Shown here: piece after piece, positions 12,690 to 22,677 of the stretch
Layout of the letters: each line of letters starts with the position of its first letter
How positions within the stretch are numbered: the first letter of the stretch is position 1
Source: Metarhizium brunneum
Taxonomy: Eukaryota; Ascomycota; Sordariomycetes; Hypocreales; Clavicipitaceae
NCBI RefSeq assembly: GCF_013426205.1
Contig: NC_089423.1
Span: 2,790,001 to 2,854,000 of the forward strand
Length of the DNA: 64,000 nucleotides
Reading direction: 5' to 3'
Translations under genes and position numbers: made by a program
Notes under the pieces: generated by a model
Databases searched by the model: none
The model's input: the letters and a program-made list of their open reading frames with translations, nothing else
Told to the model about the DNA's origin: nothing

Positions 12690-12891
12690 CACGGCGCAGC
12701 AACAGCCAGCTCAGCAGCAGTTCTGGCACCAGCCTGGTGCTCACCAGTCCACCGAACAAACTCCTCAGCAACAGCCAGAGGCTCCTCAGTCATGGGCTTA
12801 TACCGGATACGCGCAGCCTACATTCCCGTCGGTACCACAACATGAACCCATGAAGAAGCCTGTACAAGAGGAAGCGCTAATTGAGCTGTAA
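10388..12891 (+). CDS. VPS27: Vps27: ESCRT-0 ubiquitin-binding sorting receptor (VHS, FYVE, two UIMs, clathrin box)
   Basis: Five exons: 10388-10461, 10536-10668, 10733-11017, 11092-11848, 11909-12891, giving 743 residues. Domain order is diagnostic. A VHS domain covers about 10-150. A FYVE zinc finger starts at Cys174 and contains RKHHCRNCG, the phosphatidylinositol-3-phosphate pocket. Two ubiquitin-interacting motifs lie at about 262-279 ([11 protein letters not shown]) and 309-327 ([12 protein letters not shown]). A Pro/Gln-rich tail has a CAG-encoded Gln run, and the protein ends in LIEL, a clathrin-box-like sequence. Vps27 with Hse1 collects ubiquitinated cargo on endosomes and recruits ESCRT-I. 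ATG ATG at 10388 is preceded by CCACC and gives the normal N-terminus. Intron 4 (11849-11908) is 60 nt without a stop in frame, so it is easily missed. I call it an intron because it has GTAAGT, a CTAAC branch and TAG, and its removal restores a smooth helical region. Confidence 0.95.
12658..12687 (+). repeat. CAG trinucleotide run encoding polyglutamine in Vps27
   Basis: Ten consecutive CAG codons encode Gln residues of about 667-676 in a Gln/Pro-rich disordered tail, with further interrupted CAG/CAA codons on both sides. Pure CAG runs are prone to length change, so the number of Gln residues probably varies between strains. Confidence 0.95.
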
Positions 12892-13993
12892 TTTCTTTGC
12901 CTGGTGTTTATTTGATCTTTTGAGCAGTGTTTGGGATCTCTGATGGCATGTCATGGGGGGAAACGCAAAGATTGGCGAGGCGTTACGTGTTTCTCGATAT
13001 TTCTGTCACCCAGCAGTCTTAAGGGAACAATGAAATTGGCACTCCAACAAAAGCTACCTCATCGTGGTGAGCAGAGATTTCTCAAGACTGGTTGACGAGC
13101 ACCATTTATTTTAGTTGATGATACCAAAAGTTGGACGTGTTGTATGTAACCACAGACGTGCACCCCACGCCAGGCGTCCAGCGTGAGAGGAGATGGAATA
13201 CGTCTTTTAGAGGGTACTACTCATCAATGGATAACCCAGTTCCCCGAGCACCGGGAGCTGTGACTGTGAACATTTGCCCAATCGTCACTTGGTCAATAAT
13301 ACGAGTTGCCTCTAATTCCAAGGGCATCCATCACCCTTGCCTGGTAGACCCATCAGTGCCGCCACAGAATACGGAGTAGGCATGAGTAACAATAAAACTT
13401 GAAATGTCTCAATTGGTCATCAACGCAGATCCCATGACTGTCTGAGGCTTTTGGTCAAATACTACGTAGGCTGTTACCCATTTTTTCCCACCATCCCTCC
13501 CGAGTTCGGTGCTCGCATCGCCACAAGGGCGTGGACAGTATACGGAGTGGCCTCCGCACAATACAGAGGTTGCCCAGAGTAGAAGCTCCGCCCGCCGTGG
13601 TTCGCACGATAAAACAGCCTTCCCCCCCTCGGGCTTTGCCATCCGGGCCACAGGACTCCGGGGAACGGTGCACATGGTGCACTTGCGTCACCTTCGCCAG
13701 GGGCCGAGCACCGGAACATTGTTTATTCTGCGGACGAGGCGTAGTGCCAACCTAAGGCCAGTGACTAGACTAGTTACTATTTATGGCGGTCAGTGGTTTC
13801 CTCTCCTTGGACCGGACTCACGATGGTAGATGCCTATGAGTTGAAGAACGCGTAATAGATTGTCGTGGTTTTTCAAGGCCGTAGTGATCCCTCATCCCGT
13901 CTCCTTTTTCCCTCCCGGACGTCGACTTTATACAGCTTGCACGAGACGTAAACCCCGGCCGGGCTTCACTTCTCGCCGAGAAACTCTACAGCG
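12892..13993. other. Intergenic region between VPS27 and the histidine phosphatase
   Basis: No convincing gene is present. It holds the VPS27 3' flank and the promoter of the downstream gene. ACGGAGTA at 13371-13378 and a related TACGGAGTG near 13541 belong to the dispersed motif seen across the window. Open frames in 13409-13829 overlap on both strands and have no domain. Confidence 0.5.
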
Positions 13994-14816
13994 ATGCCTC
14001 CCACGATCCATCTCGTCCGCCACGCCCAGGGCTTCCACAACCTCTGCGTGGAAAACGAATCCCTCCGCGACCCGGACCTGACTGCCCTCGGCGAGCAGCA
14101 GTGCGCCGACCTGCGCTCCGCATTTCCCTCGCACGCCAGGCTCACCGGGCTCGTGGCCTCGCCGCTCCGGAGGACCATTCAGACGTGCGACTTGGCCTTT
14201 GGGGGCGCCGACAAGCTCTACCCCATCGTGCTGCTCGACACGCTGCAGGAGGTCTCTGGCGCGCCGTGCGACACGGGGTCCAGCAAGGCCGCGCTGCGTG
14301 CAGAGTTCGGCGACAAGATCGATCTGCAGCGCGTGCGGGACTCGTGGACGGAAAAGGGCGAGGGGAGTGCGTTTGAGCCGACCATGGAGGCGCTCATGGC
14401 GAGGGCCAAGACGGCGAGGAGGGCGCTGAGGGAGATGGCGGGCGATGGGGACGACGAGATTGCCGTGGTGAGCCATGGCGGGTTTCTGCACTTTTTGACG
14501 GATGATTGGGATGGCGTGCCCCTCGATCAAGGTGAGTTTCTTCTTCTTCTTTTTTTTCTGTCTTCGGCTTGTCGCAGGCGCTGAATGGCAAACTGATCAA
14601 GGTTCCCTAGCCACTGCGTGGACAAATTGCATGTGTCGTTCGTACCAATTTGCCGAGTCACCGGATGACAAGGACGACGTCAGACTCGTTGAGACAAAGG
14701 AGAGCTGGGCTCGGAGACAGCCTGCGTCGAGACAGCCGCTTACTGCGACGGAGCAGAGGGAGATTCGGGCCATTGTCCAGAAGCGACTGCTGCCGTATCT
14801 GAAGATCAAGGCATGA
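13994..14816 (+). CDS. Histidine phosphatase (phosphoglycerate-mutase-like) family protein
   Basis: Two exons, 13994-14531 and 14602-14816, give 250 residues, typical of small fungal members related to yeast Pmu1. The catalytic RH motif is near the N-terminus (HLVRHAQGFHN, residues 5-15), so His9 would be the phosphorylated residue. VASPLRRTIQT supplies a phosphate-pocket Arg, and VVSHGGFLHFL supplies the second His. The substrate cannot be read from sequence; the superfamily includes phosphosugar phosphatases as well as mutases. Two 3' splice sites lie in the same frame. The one at 14601 gives a 70-nt intron with a CTGAA branch about 20 nt upstream and is preferred. The one at 14577 would give a 46-nt intron and insert eight residues. 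Base composition is clearly more GC-rich at third positions than in neighbouring genes. Confidence 0.85.
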
Positions 14817-15325
14817 GCGATTTTAAGTAAGCGTCTGAAATGGAGGGGTAGATTTGTTTGGGTAAATAAGACATGGCTCTGATTATGGATTGTCCTGCAT
14901 GCTTCGCGGCAAGATGCCGTGGAGGGGTATTGAATTTTCATGAATTAATAGATTAAATAAAAGCTAGAACTATGATAGATGCCATGAACAATCGTATCAA
15001 ACAGCTCGAGATGGAATGTAGTTACATGAACTTTAGTTTTCTTGTATGGTATTTACCCACAGAGTATCCCGGAAGACTCGTCTCACGTTTGTTCACATTT
15101 CCGGCTGCATCTTTACATTATATAGTCCAGATCATTTCGTTCTAGATGATCCTGTACCTGTCTTATTTCCTTCCATGTACTGGGTCGAATTTCCAGCATT
15201 CGAAGAGCGACTCCCGACTCTGTGTTGGGACATGGCTCTAATTTACAGCGACAGAAACACTTTTGTCCGGCCTGGGTAGGTTCGAGAAACTCCCTGGCCG
15301 CATTATCAATAGGGCTCCCTTGTTC
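14817..15325. other. Convergent intergenic region
   Basis: 3' flanks of two converging genes, A/T-rich around 14940-15130. No gene or element recognised. Confidence 0.6.
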
Positions 15326-16311
15326 CTAGCCTAATAGGGCTCCCGTAAGATATGGTGGCGACTCTGATAGTAGGTCCCGAAGTTGGAAATACTGCCTTCG
15401 GAAAAAGTTCTCCCGACTAGAGTATAGCACACGAGCAAAGACGTTATACACAGCGTGGGGTTGACGCTGCATCATAGCTGCCTTGGACTCTGTGATCTCA
15501 GTAAGACGAAAACATGTACGGGATGGATTGAACATGCGCATATTGACTGCGACAGCAGTCCATGTGGCCTGTGGCATGAGACCGGATGATTGCGGGGAGA
15601 GACCCTTGCTAGGCTTTAGAGTAGCCCTAGGGTCAGGTGTTTGCTCAAAGTAAGAAGCACCACTACCTGCTTGCTGCAATGTTGAGGCCTGTTGTCGAAT
15701 GTCTTCCCAATCAACAGTATCCGTAGACTGAATACTGGCACAGCTACCGATTGTCCCACTGCTGTCACTGGTTTGCGGGGAGGAGAACTGCAGGGCTGGG
15801 TCGTAGTCTTCAGCAGACCTCGACTCGACATCGAAGGCCCGGACTACACTTGAAGGGGGGTTTTCTCCTTCAATTTCTCCCGTGCTTTCCTCCAGGAGAG
15901 TTTGGAGTGCGGTGTCGTCGATGCCGTCACAATGGAGTTGCTCATCGGCAGTAGAGCTCGATGAGGCTGTCAGATTGTCCTCCAGTGTCTGCATCTCGCT
16001 AATCATTGCTAGCTCAAGCTCGAAGCCCGTATCACTGTATTCATCTGAGAATGAATCAGCTGCTGTCGAACCAATGTTATGTCTCACTCACCTGAAGAGC
16101 AGATCTCTTGCCGCCTTTGTGGCTCGGATGCTTCCATGGCTGATTCAAGCGATTTGTCCATATTCTCTAATGACTGTATAATGCCTCCTGGGGCAGACAG
16201 GTTGATGTAGGTGCGATTTGTAGAATCTAGTCTCGCTCTACGGTGGGAGAGGTCTTCCAGAGGAGAGCTAACTCTTCTCTTGCCGCAGTTGGCAGACGGC
16301 TGCGTGGCCAT
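15326..16311 (-). CDS. Unrecognised protein, 312 residues
   Basis: Two exons, 16311-16092 and 16044-15326, are joined by a 47-nt intron with GTGAGT and CAG ends. The joined frame runs through Asp-Glu-Tyr without a break. I do not recognise the family. The N-terminus is basic (KRR, HRRARL), the middle is acidic and Ser/Thr-rich, and the last 80 residues look folded. They hold WTAVAVNMRMFNPSRTCFRL and a helical stretch rich in Arg, Phe and Tyr (SSRENFFRRQYFQLRDLL). That pattern fits a disordered nuclear protein with a small conserved C-terminal domain, but this is only inference. The start at 16311 sits in a CACCATGG context; an in-frame ATG at 16353 would add 14 residues. The gene is divergent from glycerol kinase. 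Confidence 0.7.
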
Positions 16312-17518
16312 GGTGATTGCGTAACAGGCTGTGATGATCTGGATGTTTGGCAAGATAAATCCATCGAAAAAGAGAATGATTGAGAAACGAAGCGTTTAGA
16401 ATTTTTGGGGGATTTTAAGCTGTTCTTTTGTCGGAGAGCAGGTGGCCGACAGAACCACGAGGAACGACGGTGGCTCTTTCCATCTTTGTTGAAAGTGCAA
16501 AAATCACGCCACTAGGGCCAACAACCGGAAGGAAGGGCCTCATAGTAGGCAAAACTGCATGTGCAGGATACAAAACGAAGTCAAATTGTTTCTCTCGATG
16601 ATATGATGTCTTGGCAGACTTTAACAGCTCAGCAGTAATTGTATGCGACTTTGCTCTTCGACCTGCACCTACACGAGTGAGTGTGTGACCAGAGAGGGTC
16701 TGGGGATATAATGAAAGTCGAGGTTCTGATGCTAGCTCCACTTTTAAATACTAGTCCGTATTCCATGGTTGACCGGGACCATAACCCTAACCCTAACCGC
16801 CAAAGTAGGGTGGGGCTAGTATCGGGTGCACCTGCACCTAATGTCATGTCTTCTAGGCCCTCACTTACACAGACTGCGAATAGCAGCCAGTAGCGTCGGT
16901 GGACAAGTCCCGAGCCAACCCCGAATCTCCCCCCGCAGCGGGGCCAAGAGCAGAATGCAGCGCCAGCTTAGCCAGGGACGGGGTTTCACGACTGAGTTTG
17001 AATTGAGTTGCCACAACTTTTCAACTTCCGCAAGAGGGTTCTCTTCACCTCCTCCACCAATAGGCGTCCACAGTAGACCCTGCCGAAGGGCACATGTGAG
17101 CCCCGTCCCGATGCTCCAGGACTCTCACGTCACTGGCATCACGGCGGGTCCGCGAACAATGACGAATGGTGCAGGCTGAGTCGACGGGCATCACGAAAAG
17201 TACCGCCGTTCCCTAGCCATTGCGACCCAAGACCAGTCGCATTTCTCTTCTCATTCACACGTGCCACTGCCTCCCCAGATTCCCATCCCCGCGTCGCCAC
17301 GTCTCCGCATTGCGCATTATTCGGTGGTACCTCTTTTCGTCCCACGTTTAGGACGTGCACCTCGACCACTCACTTGAATCGAATTGCTCCACACGAAGTC
17401 GGTTTTGCGAGACCGCGCGAGCCGAGGACTGTTCTTCTCGGGGAGACTGGACGTGAGCGTCTTTTCTCCTTGAGTCTTTCAGAAAAACCGCTGCTATTAT
17501 TCGCGACAAATTGTCAAT
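16312..17518. promoter_or_regulatory. Divergent intergenic region with a telomere-like repeat
   Basis: It holds the promoters of the unrecognised protein (-) and glycerol kinase (+). A short telomere-type repeat lies at 16783-16798. The last 350 bases before glycerol kinase are C/T-rich. No gene-like frame is present. Confidence 0.5.
16783..16798. repeat. Interstitial telomere-like repeat (AACCCT units)
   Basis: The sequence AACCCTAACCCTAACC holds two and a half units of CCCTAA, the telomere repeat of filamentous ascomycetes. It lies between two divergent genes, about 720 bases before glycerol kinase. It could be a binding site for a telobox-type factor or a relic of a repaired break. Confidence 0.8.
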
Positions 17519-19224
17519 ATGGGTGACGCTCCTGAGCCCAAGAGACCCCGCACTGGGGATGCTGAAGAGACCTTTGTTGGTAGCATTGATCAGGGCACTA
17601 CGTCGACACGATTTGTAATTTTCAATGCGAATGGCGAGCCCGTCGCGCTTCATCAGATGGGCTTTGGCAACATCCACCCCGAGTCAGGGTATGCTTTCCT
17701 CCCCCGTGCTCCGGGCGTTCGCTCTTTGCGACTAACATCCGTCACAGATGGCACGAACACGACCCTCATGAACTACTCCAAACCGTGGAGACTTGCATAC
17801 AACAGGCCACCAAGAAATTCACCGACAAGGGCTTCGACATTGCGAAGGTCCACGCTATTGGGGTCACAAACCAGCGCGAGACTACGGTCCTCTGGGACAA
17901 GAATACGGGAGAGCCGCTCTACAACGCCATTGTCTGGCCAGATACCCGAACCAAGGCTCTCGTCCGGGAATTGAAAGCCAAACAAGGCTCCGACAAGCTC
18001 CTCGGCCTGTGCGGTCTTCCTCTGTCCACATACCCCTCCAGCGTTAAGCTCCTCTGGCTCCTGCGAAATAACGATGCTGTCAAGGCCGCCTACGACGAGG
18101 GTCGTCTAGCATTCGGCACCATTGACTCATGGTTGATATTCAGACTCAACGGCGGTATCGACAGACAAGGCGGCCCCATCCATGTCACGGATCCAACGAA
18201 TGCCAGCCGCACCATGTTCATGAACCTCAAAACCCTCAAATACGACGACCAACTGCTCTCCTTTTTTGCCATTGACCGCCAAAAGATAGCTCTGCCCGAA
18301 ATTGTGCCCTCATCCCATCCCACGGCCTTTGGCACGTTATCTCGCGGCCCTCTCAAGGGCGTTCCTATTGCCGGATGTCTAGGGGACCAATCATCTGCAC
18401 TAGTAGGCCAATTAGGCTTCAAACCAGGCCAGGCAAAGAATACCTACGGCACGGGCTGCTTCCTGCTCTACAACGTAGGCACGACACCCGTCATCTCCAA
18501 AAGCGGCTTATTGGCCACGGTAGCATACGACTTTGGTGACGGCAAGCCCGTCTACGCGCTCGAGGGAAGTGTTGCCGTCGCGGGATCCGGCGTCACATTC
18601 CTATTGAACAACCTCGGCCTCATTGAAAGCTCCAAAGCCATAGATGAAGTCGCCCTCTCCGTTCCCGACAACGGCGGAGTCTACTTTGTTACAGCGTTCA
18701 GCGGCCTCTTTGCCCCGTACTGGATCGACGACGCCAAAGGCACAGTCTGTGAGTTCTTCCATCCCTTCCCCCATGATTTATAAAAAAACCACCCTGCTCA
18801 CATGGGAAAAGTCGGTCTCACAGCACACTCGCAAAAGGGCCACATTGCCCGCGCAACCCTCGAAGCTGCATGCCACCAGACAGCCGCTATACTCGATGCA
18901 ATGGCCAAGGACTCTGGCCGCGCTCTCTCCTCCCTGGCTGTCGATGGCGGCCTATCCAATTCGGAACTCTGTATGCAGACGCAGGCCGACTTGAGCGGAA
19001 TCAGGGTCGACCGCCCGGCTATGCGAGAAACTACGTCACTAGGCGCAGCGATTGCCGCTGGTCTAGCCACGGGTGTGTGGTCAAGTATCGATGATTTGAA
19101 GGATATCAATTCTACACACCGAACTGTTTTTGAGCCCAAGATGGGCAAAGAGGAGAGAGCAGCGTCAAGAAAGATGTGGGAAAGAGCCGTGGAAATGTGT
19201 CGGGGTTGGATAAGGGATGACTAG
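17519..19224 (+). CDS. GUT1: Glycerol kinase
   Basis: Three exons, 17519-17688, 17748-18748 and 18812-19224, give 527 residues, the normal length for FGGY-family glycerol kinase. It phosphorylates glycerol to sn-glycerol-3-phosphate with ATP. The N-terminal phosphate loop is GSIDQGTTSTRF (21-32), and GVTNQRETTVLWDKNTGEP and IVWPDTRT follow. GDQSSALVGQ and FAPYWIDDAKGT lie in the C-terminal ATPase half. Intron 2 (18749-18811) splits a Phe codon; joining it restores GTVFGLTAHSQKGHIARATLEA, which matches the family. The reading is correct only if the acceptor at 18811 is used rather than a later CAG. A basic Pro-rich N-terminal extension (PEPKRPR) precedes the kinase fold. Its product feeds the acyltransferase at 50.9 kb. 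Confidence 0.96.
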
Positions 19225-19899
19225 AGGAGGAGGTGCGGCTCGGCTGGATTTCAACCATGGCGTAGGATTGGTAGCATTCACTTGGGCATGACTCAAAACA
19301 AATTTGAGTAATAGCAACTCCTCCGAAGAATATTCAACGGCCCCATGAGACACAATTCAAATGAAGAGTGATGAAGAAGATGAAGACGCACCTGACCAAG
19401 GAGTCGAGCGTCTGTCCGTGATAAAGTAATAAGGCCGCGAGGAGATTTCGTCATTAATGCTAGGTTTCACCGTCTACCCTGATTTTTGGTTTTTGTGCCG
19501 TTGCTCTGCCATACCATGCTCCGTAGCATCATGAACTCTTACATCCACCCGGATGCAATGCCTGCGTACCTGCCTGCCCAGCTTCCCCACTTGCCATTCC
19601 ATGACGCCAATTATTCGAGTAGATGAGAACAAAATGTGGATCAGTTATCAATGAATTGCGAACGGAAAAGCAGAAAAGAGTATCAAAGAATCAAAGAACA
19701 CTGAGGTATAGTTAGTGAATCAAATGCGGAAGGCTGAAATTAGAAGAGTTTGATGAGCCTATCCTCCCCGACAGATGCTGGTAGTTGACAACATCAATAA
19801 AGAAGATGGGACGAAATATGAAGAGTGGTGAAGTTTGGCGATTGTTGCCAGCATATTGGATACGTTTCGGGAGCCCATACGGATGTGTCAGTGTGCCAT
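19225..19899. other. Convergent intergenic region
   Basis: 3' flanks of glycerol kinase and the mannose-1-phosphate guanylyltransferase. A GAAGA-rich stretch lies near 19360-19390. Nothing else recognised. Confidence 0.6.
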
Positions 19900-21300
19900 T
19901 TACATGATGATGGCAGGCACATCGACGTTGGTCTTGATTGACTTGTGAGGCAAGACGCAACCACCGTTGACATAAATTTCATCGCCAATAGTAACGTCGT
20001 CGCCAAGAACCGTGACGTTCTCCAGGCGAGCCCAGCAGCCGACAGTGCTGTTCCAGCCCACAATGGCGGACTTGACGCAAGCGTGATCCTTGACCTTGGA
20101 GCCACGCAGCAGCACACAGTACTGCAGGCGGACGCCGTTGCCGACAACGACGTCAGGTCCGATAGTAACATTGGGGCCGATTCTGCAGTTCTTGCCAATC
20201 TTGGCAGAAGGATCAATGAGAACGTTTCCGCCGTGGACGAAGGGCTCAGTGGGCGGTGTCAGGGTCTTGCAGCCGCGATTGGTTAAAGACGACAGGTATA
20301 GGGAGGTTCCGAGAAGGAAGTCCTTGGGCTGGCCAACGTCCATCCAGAATCCCTCAAGGTCGAACGAATGCAACTGATTATCCTGGACCATGCTTGGGAA
20401 GGTCTCTTTCTCGATGGAAGTGGGGCGGAGCTCGATACGCTTGAGAACGGAAGTATTGAAGATGTACATGCCAGCATTAATACGGTTGCCAACGTATTGA
20501 ACTGGCTTTTCGACGAATCGGTCGATTCGAGAGGGGTGATTGGGCTTGTGGACGACGACACCATATTTTGAGGGCTCCTCGACCTTGGTGACAACAATAG
20601 TACCTTCGTCGCCGTGGTTGTTGTGGAATTGTAGTAAGTCCTGGAAGGGATAGTCGCAAATAACATCCGAGTTGAGGACAAAAAAAGGAGAGTCGTCCTT
20701 GAGCAAGATCTTTTCCGCTAATTTCAGGGGCCCGGCGGTGTCAAGGGGTTCGGACTCGACGGAAAACTCGATGTTGATGTCGTATTTTTCCTCGTACTAG
20801 AAGCATGATCTGTCAGTACTCCAGTCGATTCCAGCCCCTATCACAGGCACCGTCAGAGGGAGAGTCGTGTTGCGACATACCTCTTGCAGAAACTTTTCCA
20901 TAATTTCGGGTCGGTAGTTCACGGCAAGGATAATGTCTTTGACGCCGGCAGCAACGAGAGCTTCAATCTGGTGGACAATCATGGGCTTGTTACCGAACTC
21001 GACGAGAGGCTTAGGAAGGGTGAGGGTCTATGTAGAGTAGATTGTTTGGTTAGTAAAAGATGCAGACAGTTTCGGTTGTACTCTCCGCATGATATGTTTA
21101 TTCCAGCAAGACTCGAATATCACAGGATGCTAGTAGAACAGCCATTCTCCCAGGGGGGCGCTTGGACAAGGGAGACACACGAGAGGCCGAAGGCGCGTGC
21201 CAAAGCCTCCGACAAGAATAAGTCCTGTGGACTTTGTTAGCCTTGTTTAATGCTGGAGGTAGGACACGGTAGCGTCGTAATGAAATAATTTACCCTTCAT
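19900..21300 (-). CDS. MPG1: Mannose-1-phosphate guanylyltransferase (GDP-mannose pyrophosphorylase)
   Basis: Four coding exons: 21300-21294 (7 nt), 21224-21181 (44 nt), 21027-20881 and 20796-19900. Together they give 364 residues, the usual length of fungal Mpg1/Psa1. The enzyme makes GDP-mannose from mannose-1-phosphate and GTP for N- and O-glycosylation, GPI anchors and cell-wall mannan. The nucleotide-binding motif [10 protein letters not shown] (8-17) lies on exon 2, and [13 protein letters not shown] opens exon 3. Exon 4 holds FVEKP and the C-terminal left-handed beta-helix hexapeptides ([20 protein letters not shown]). The protein starts Met-Lys-Gly, with the Gly codon split after the first base. 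The tiny first exon would be missed by most ORF callers. Intron 2 is unusually long for this window (153 nt). Confidence 0.95.
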
Positions 21301-22650
21301 GATTGCGGATGTTGCGCAAAGAGTGTCTGGGGCTTCAATGTTGGTGCGGAGATGGACGTTGTACGGAGCGCGACACTGGCTATGACGCCGAGAGCGGTGT
21401 TGCAACTGCGTGGACGAATCAAAAGGATCAGACTGCGATGGCAGGAGCAAGGCAGTGCAGATAGAGTCAGCGGCTTGTTCGGGGTGAATGAGCGAAAGTG
21501 AAGAGTGTGAATCGGAGCGAGAGAAGCAAGGACGGGGAGCTCGAGCAGAGGAGTCGAGACAGGACCCGGGATCGTAAGGTGGTCAAGTGTGTAAATGTAT
21601 GGACAAGTACGGAGCAGCGACGAGGATGGTGGAGTGTACAGACAAATATGGGGCAGAACGTGGTTTGACGATGGCGGCGCGCACTGACTGGACCAGCCTG
21701 AACCCAGCTGTCAGCCCAGAGACTATGGAGTACTCCCACGTCAGGTTCAGGAGGCGGCTTGGGTGGACAGGGAACATGGGCCCCGCCCAGCTCGAGGGTT
21801 CACGCTTAAGTAAGAACTGTTCCTGCTGTGTGCGGTCCTTCAATCATGGCGGAGTGTGGAGTCTGTGGACTATCCAAAGCTTCTTCCCTCTGCCAAGCTG
21901 CACCCTTGGCCAGACTCGAAGGCAAAGTGGTGTGGTCATGCTTCCACCATGTGCTCGTATCCTGCAGCCGGTGAGGCCAGGTCGACGAGGCGAAGCTACA
22001 ATCTAGATGCGCGCAGACCGGCGGCATGCGAACCCTTGGCTGCGCCATACCATGACGCCGAGTTGATTCATTTTAGCAGAGAGGCTGGAGGTACCCAGGG
22101 AGGCCGCAAACCATCCCTCAGACTGTTGGCCTTTGTAACTTGGCTCCCAGTGAGTTTGTACAAAAAAATGGCTGCCGAAAACGACGGGTTGTGAGACCAG
22201 AACAACGCGCCAGCCAGCCAGTCAAACATCAATTCAAACATTCTGCACGTCACTCCTCCTGGTCCTCCCACCCACAACTACTTGTACGTGCAAGGAGAGG
22301 GAAGATGGGCAGACGGGAACAGTCTGGGATCTGCATACGGGGTGGCTCGATGCGGCACATGGGACCGAATACTCCCTACACGCATATGGGCAATCGACGT
22401 GGCATCCGAATTGGAAACAAAACTCGGACATCAGACGGCTGTCACCAATGCATTGCGGACAAACGGCCCGCTAGGGTCAAACGACTACAGGAAGCGTCCT
22501 CACTTCACAAGTTGTTCCCATCGGCGGCTCTTCCAGTTACCTACCCGCGCAGCCCGTGTTCAACGGCAGCTCCTCGTTCGAGTATTGCCAATGCAAGGCG
22601 GTCATGATATTAAGCATCATGTACGAAGCACGGCCCGCGGCTGCTTCTAC

Positions 22651-22677
22651 ATAATCACCTGCCTAGTAGGTGATTAT
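22651..22677. repeat. Perfect 10-bp inverted repeat with 7-bp spacer
   Basis: Left arm ATAATCACCT (22651-22660) and right arm AGGTGATTAT (22668-22677) are exact reverse complements around GCCTAGT. There is no gene close enough for it to be a 3' end signal. It could be a dimeric factor-binding site, a hairpin or a transposon end; no partner copy was seen. Confidence 0.8.
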
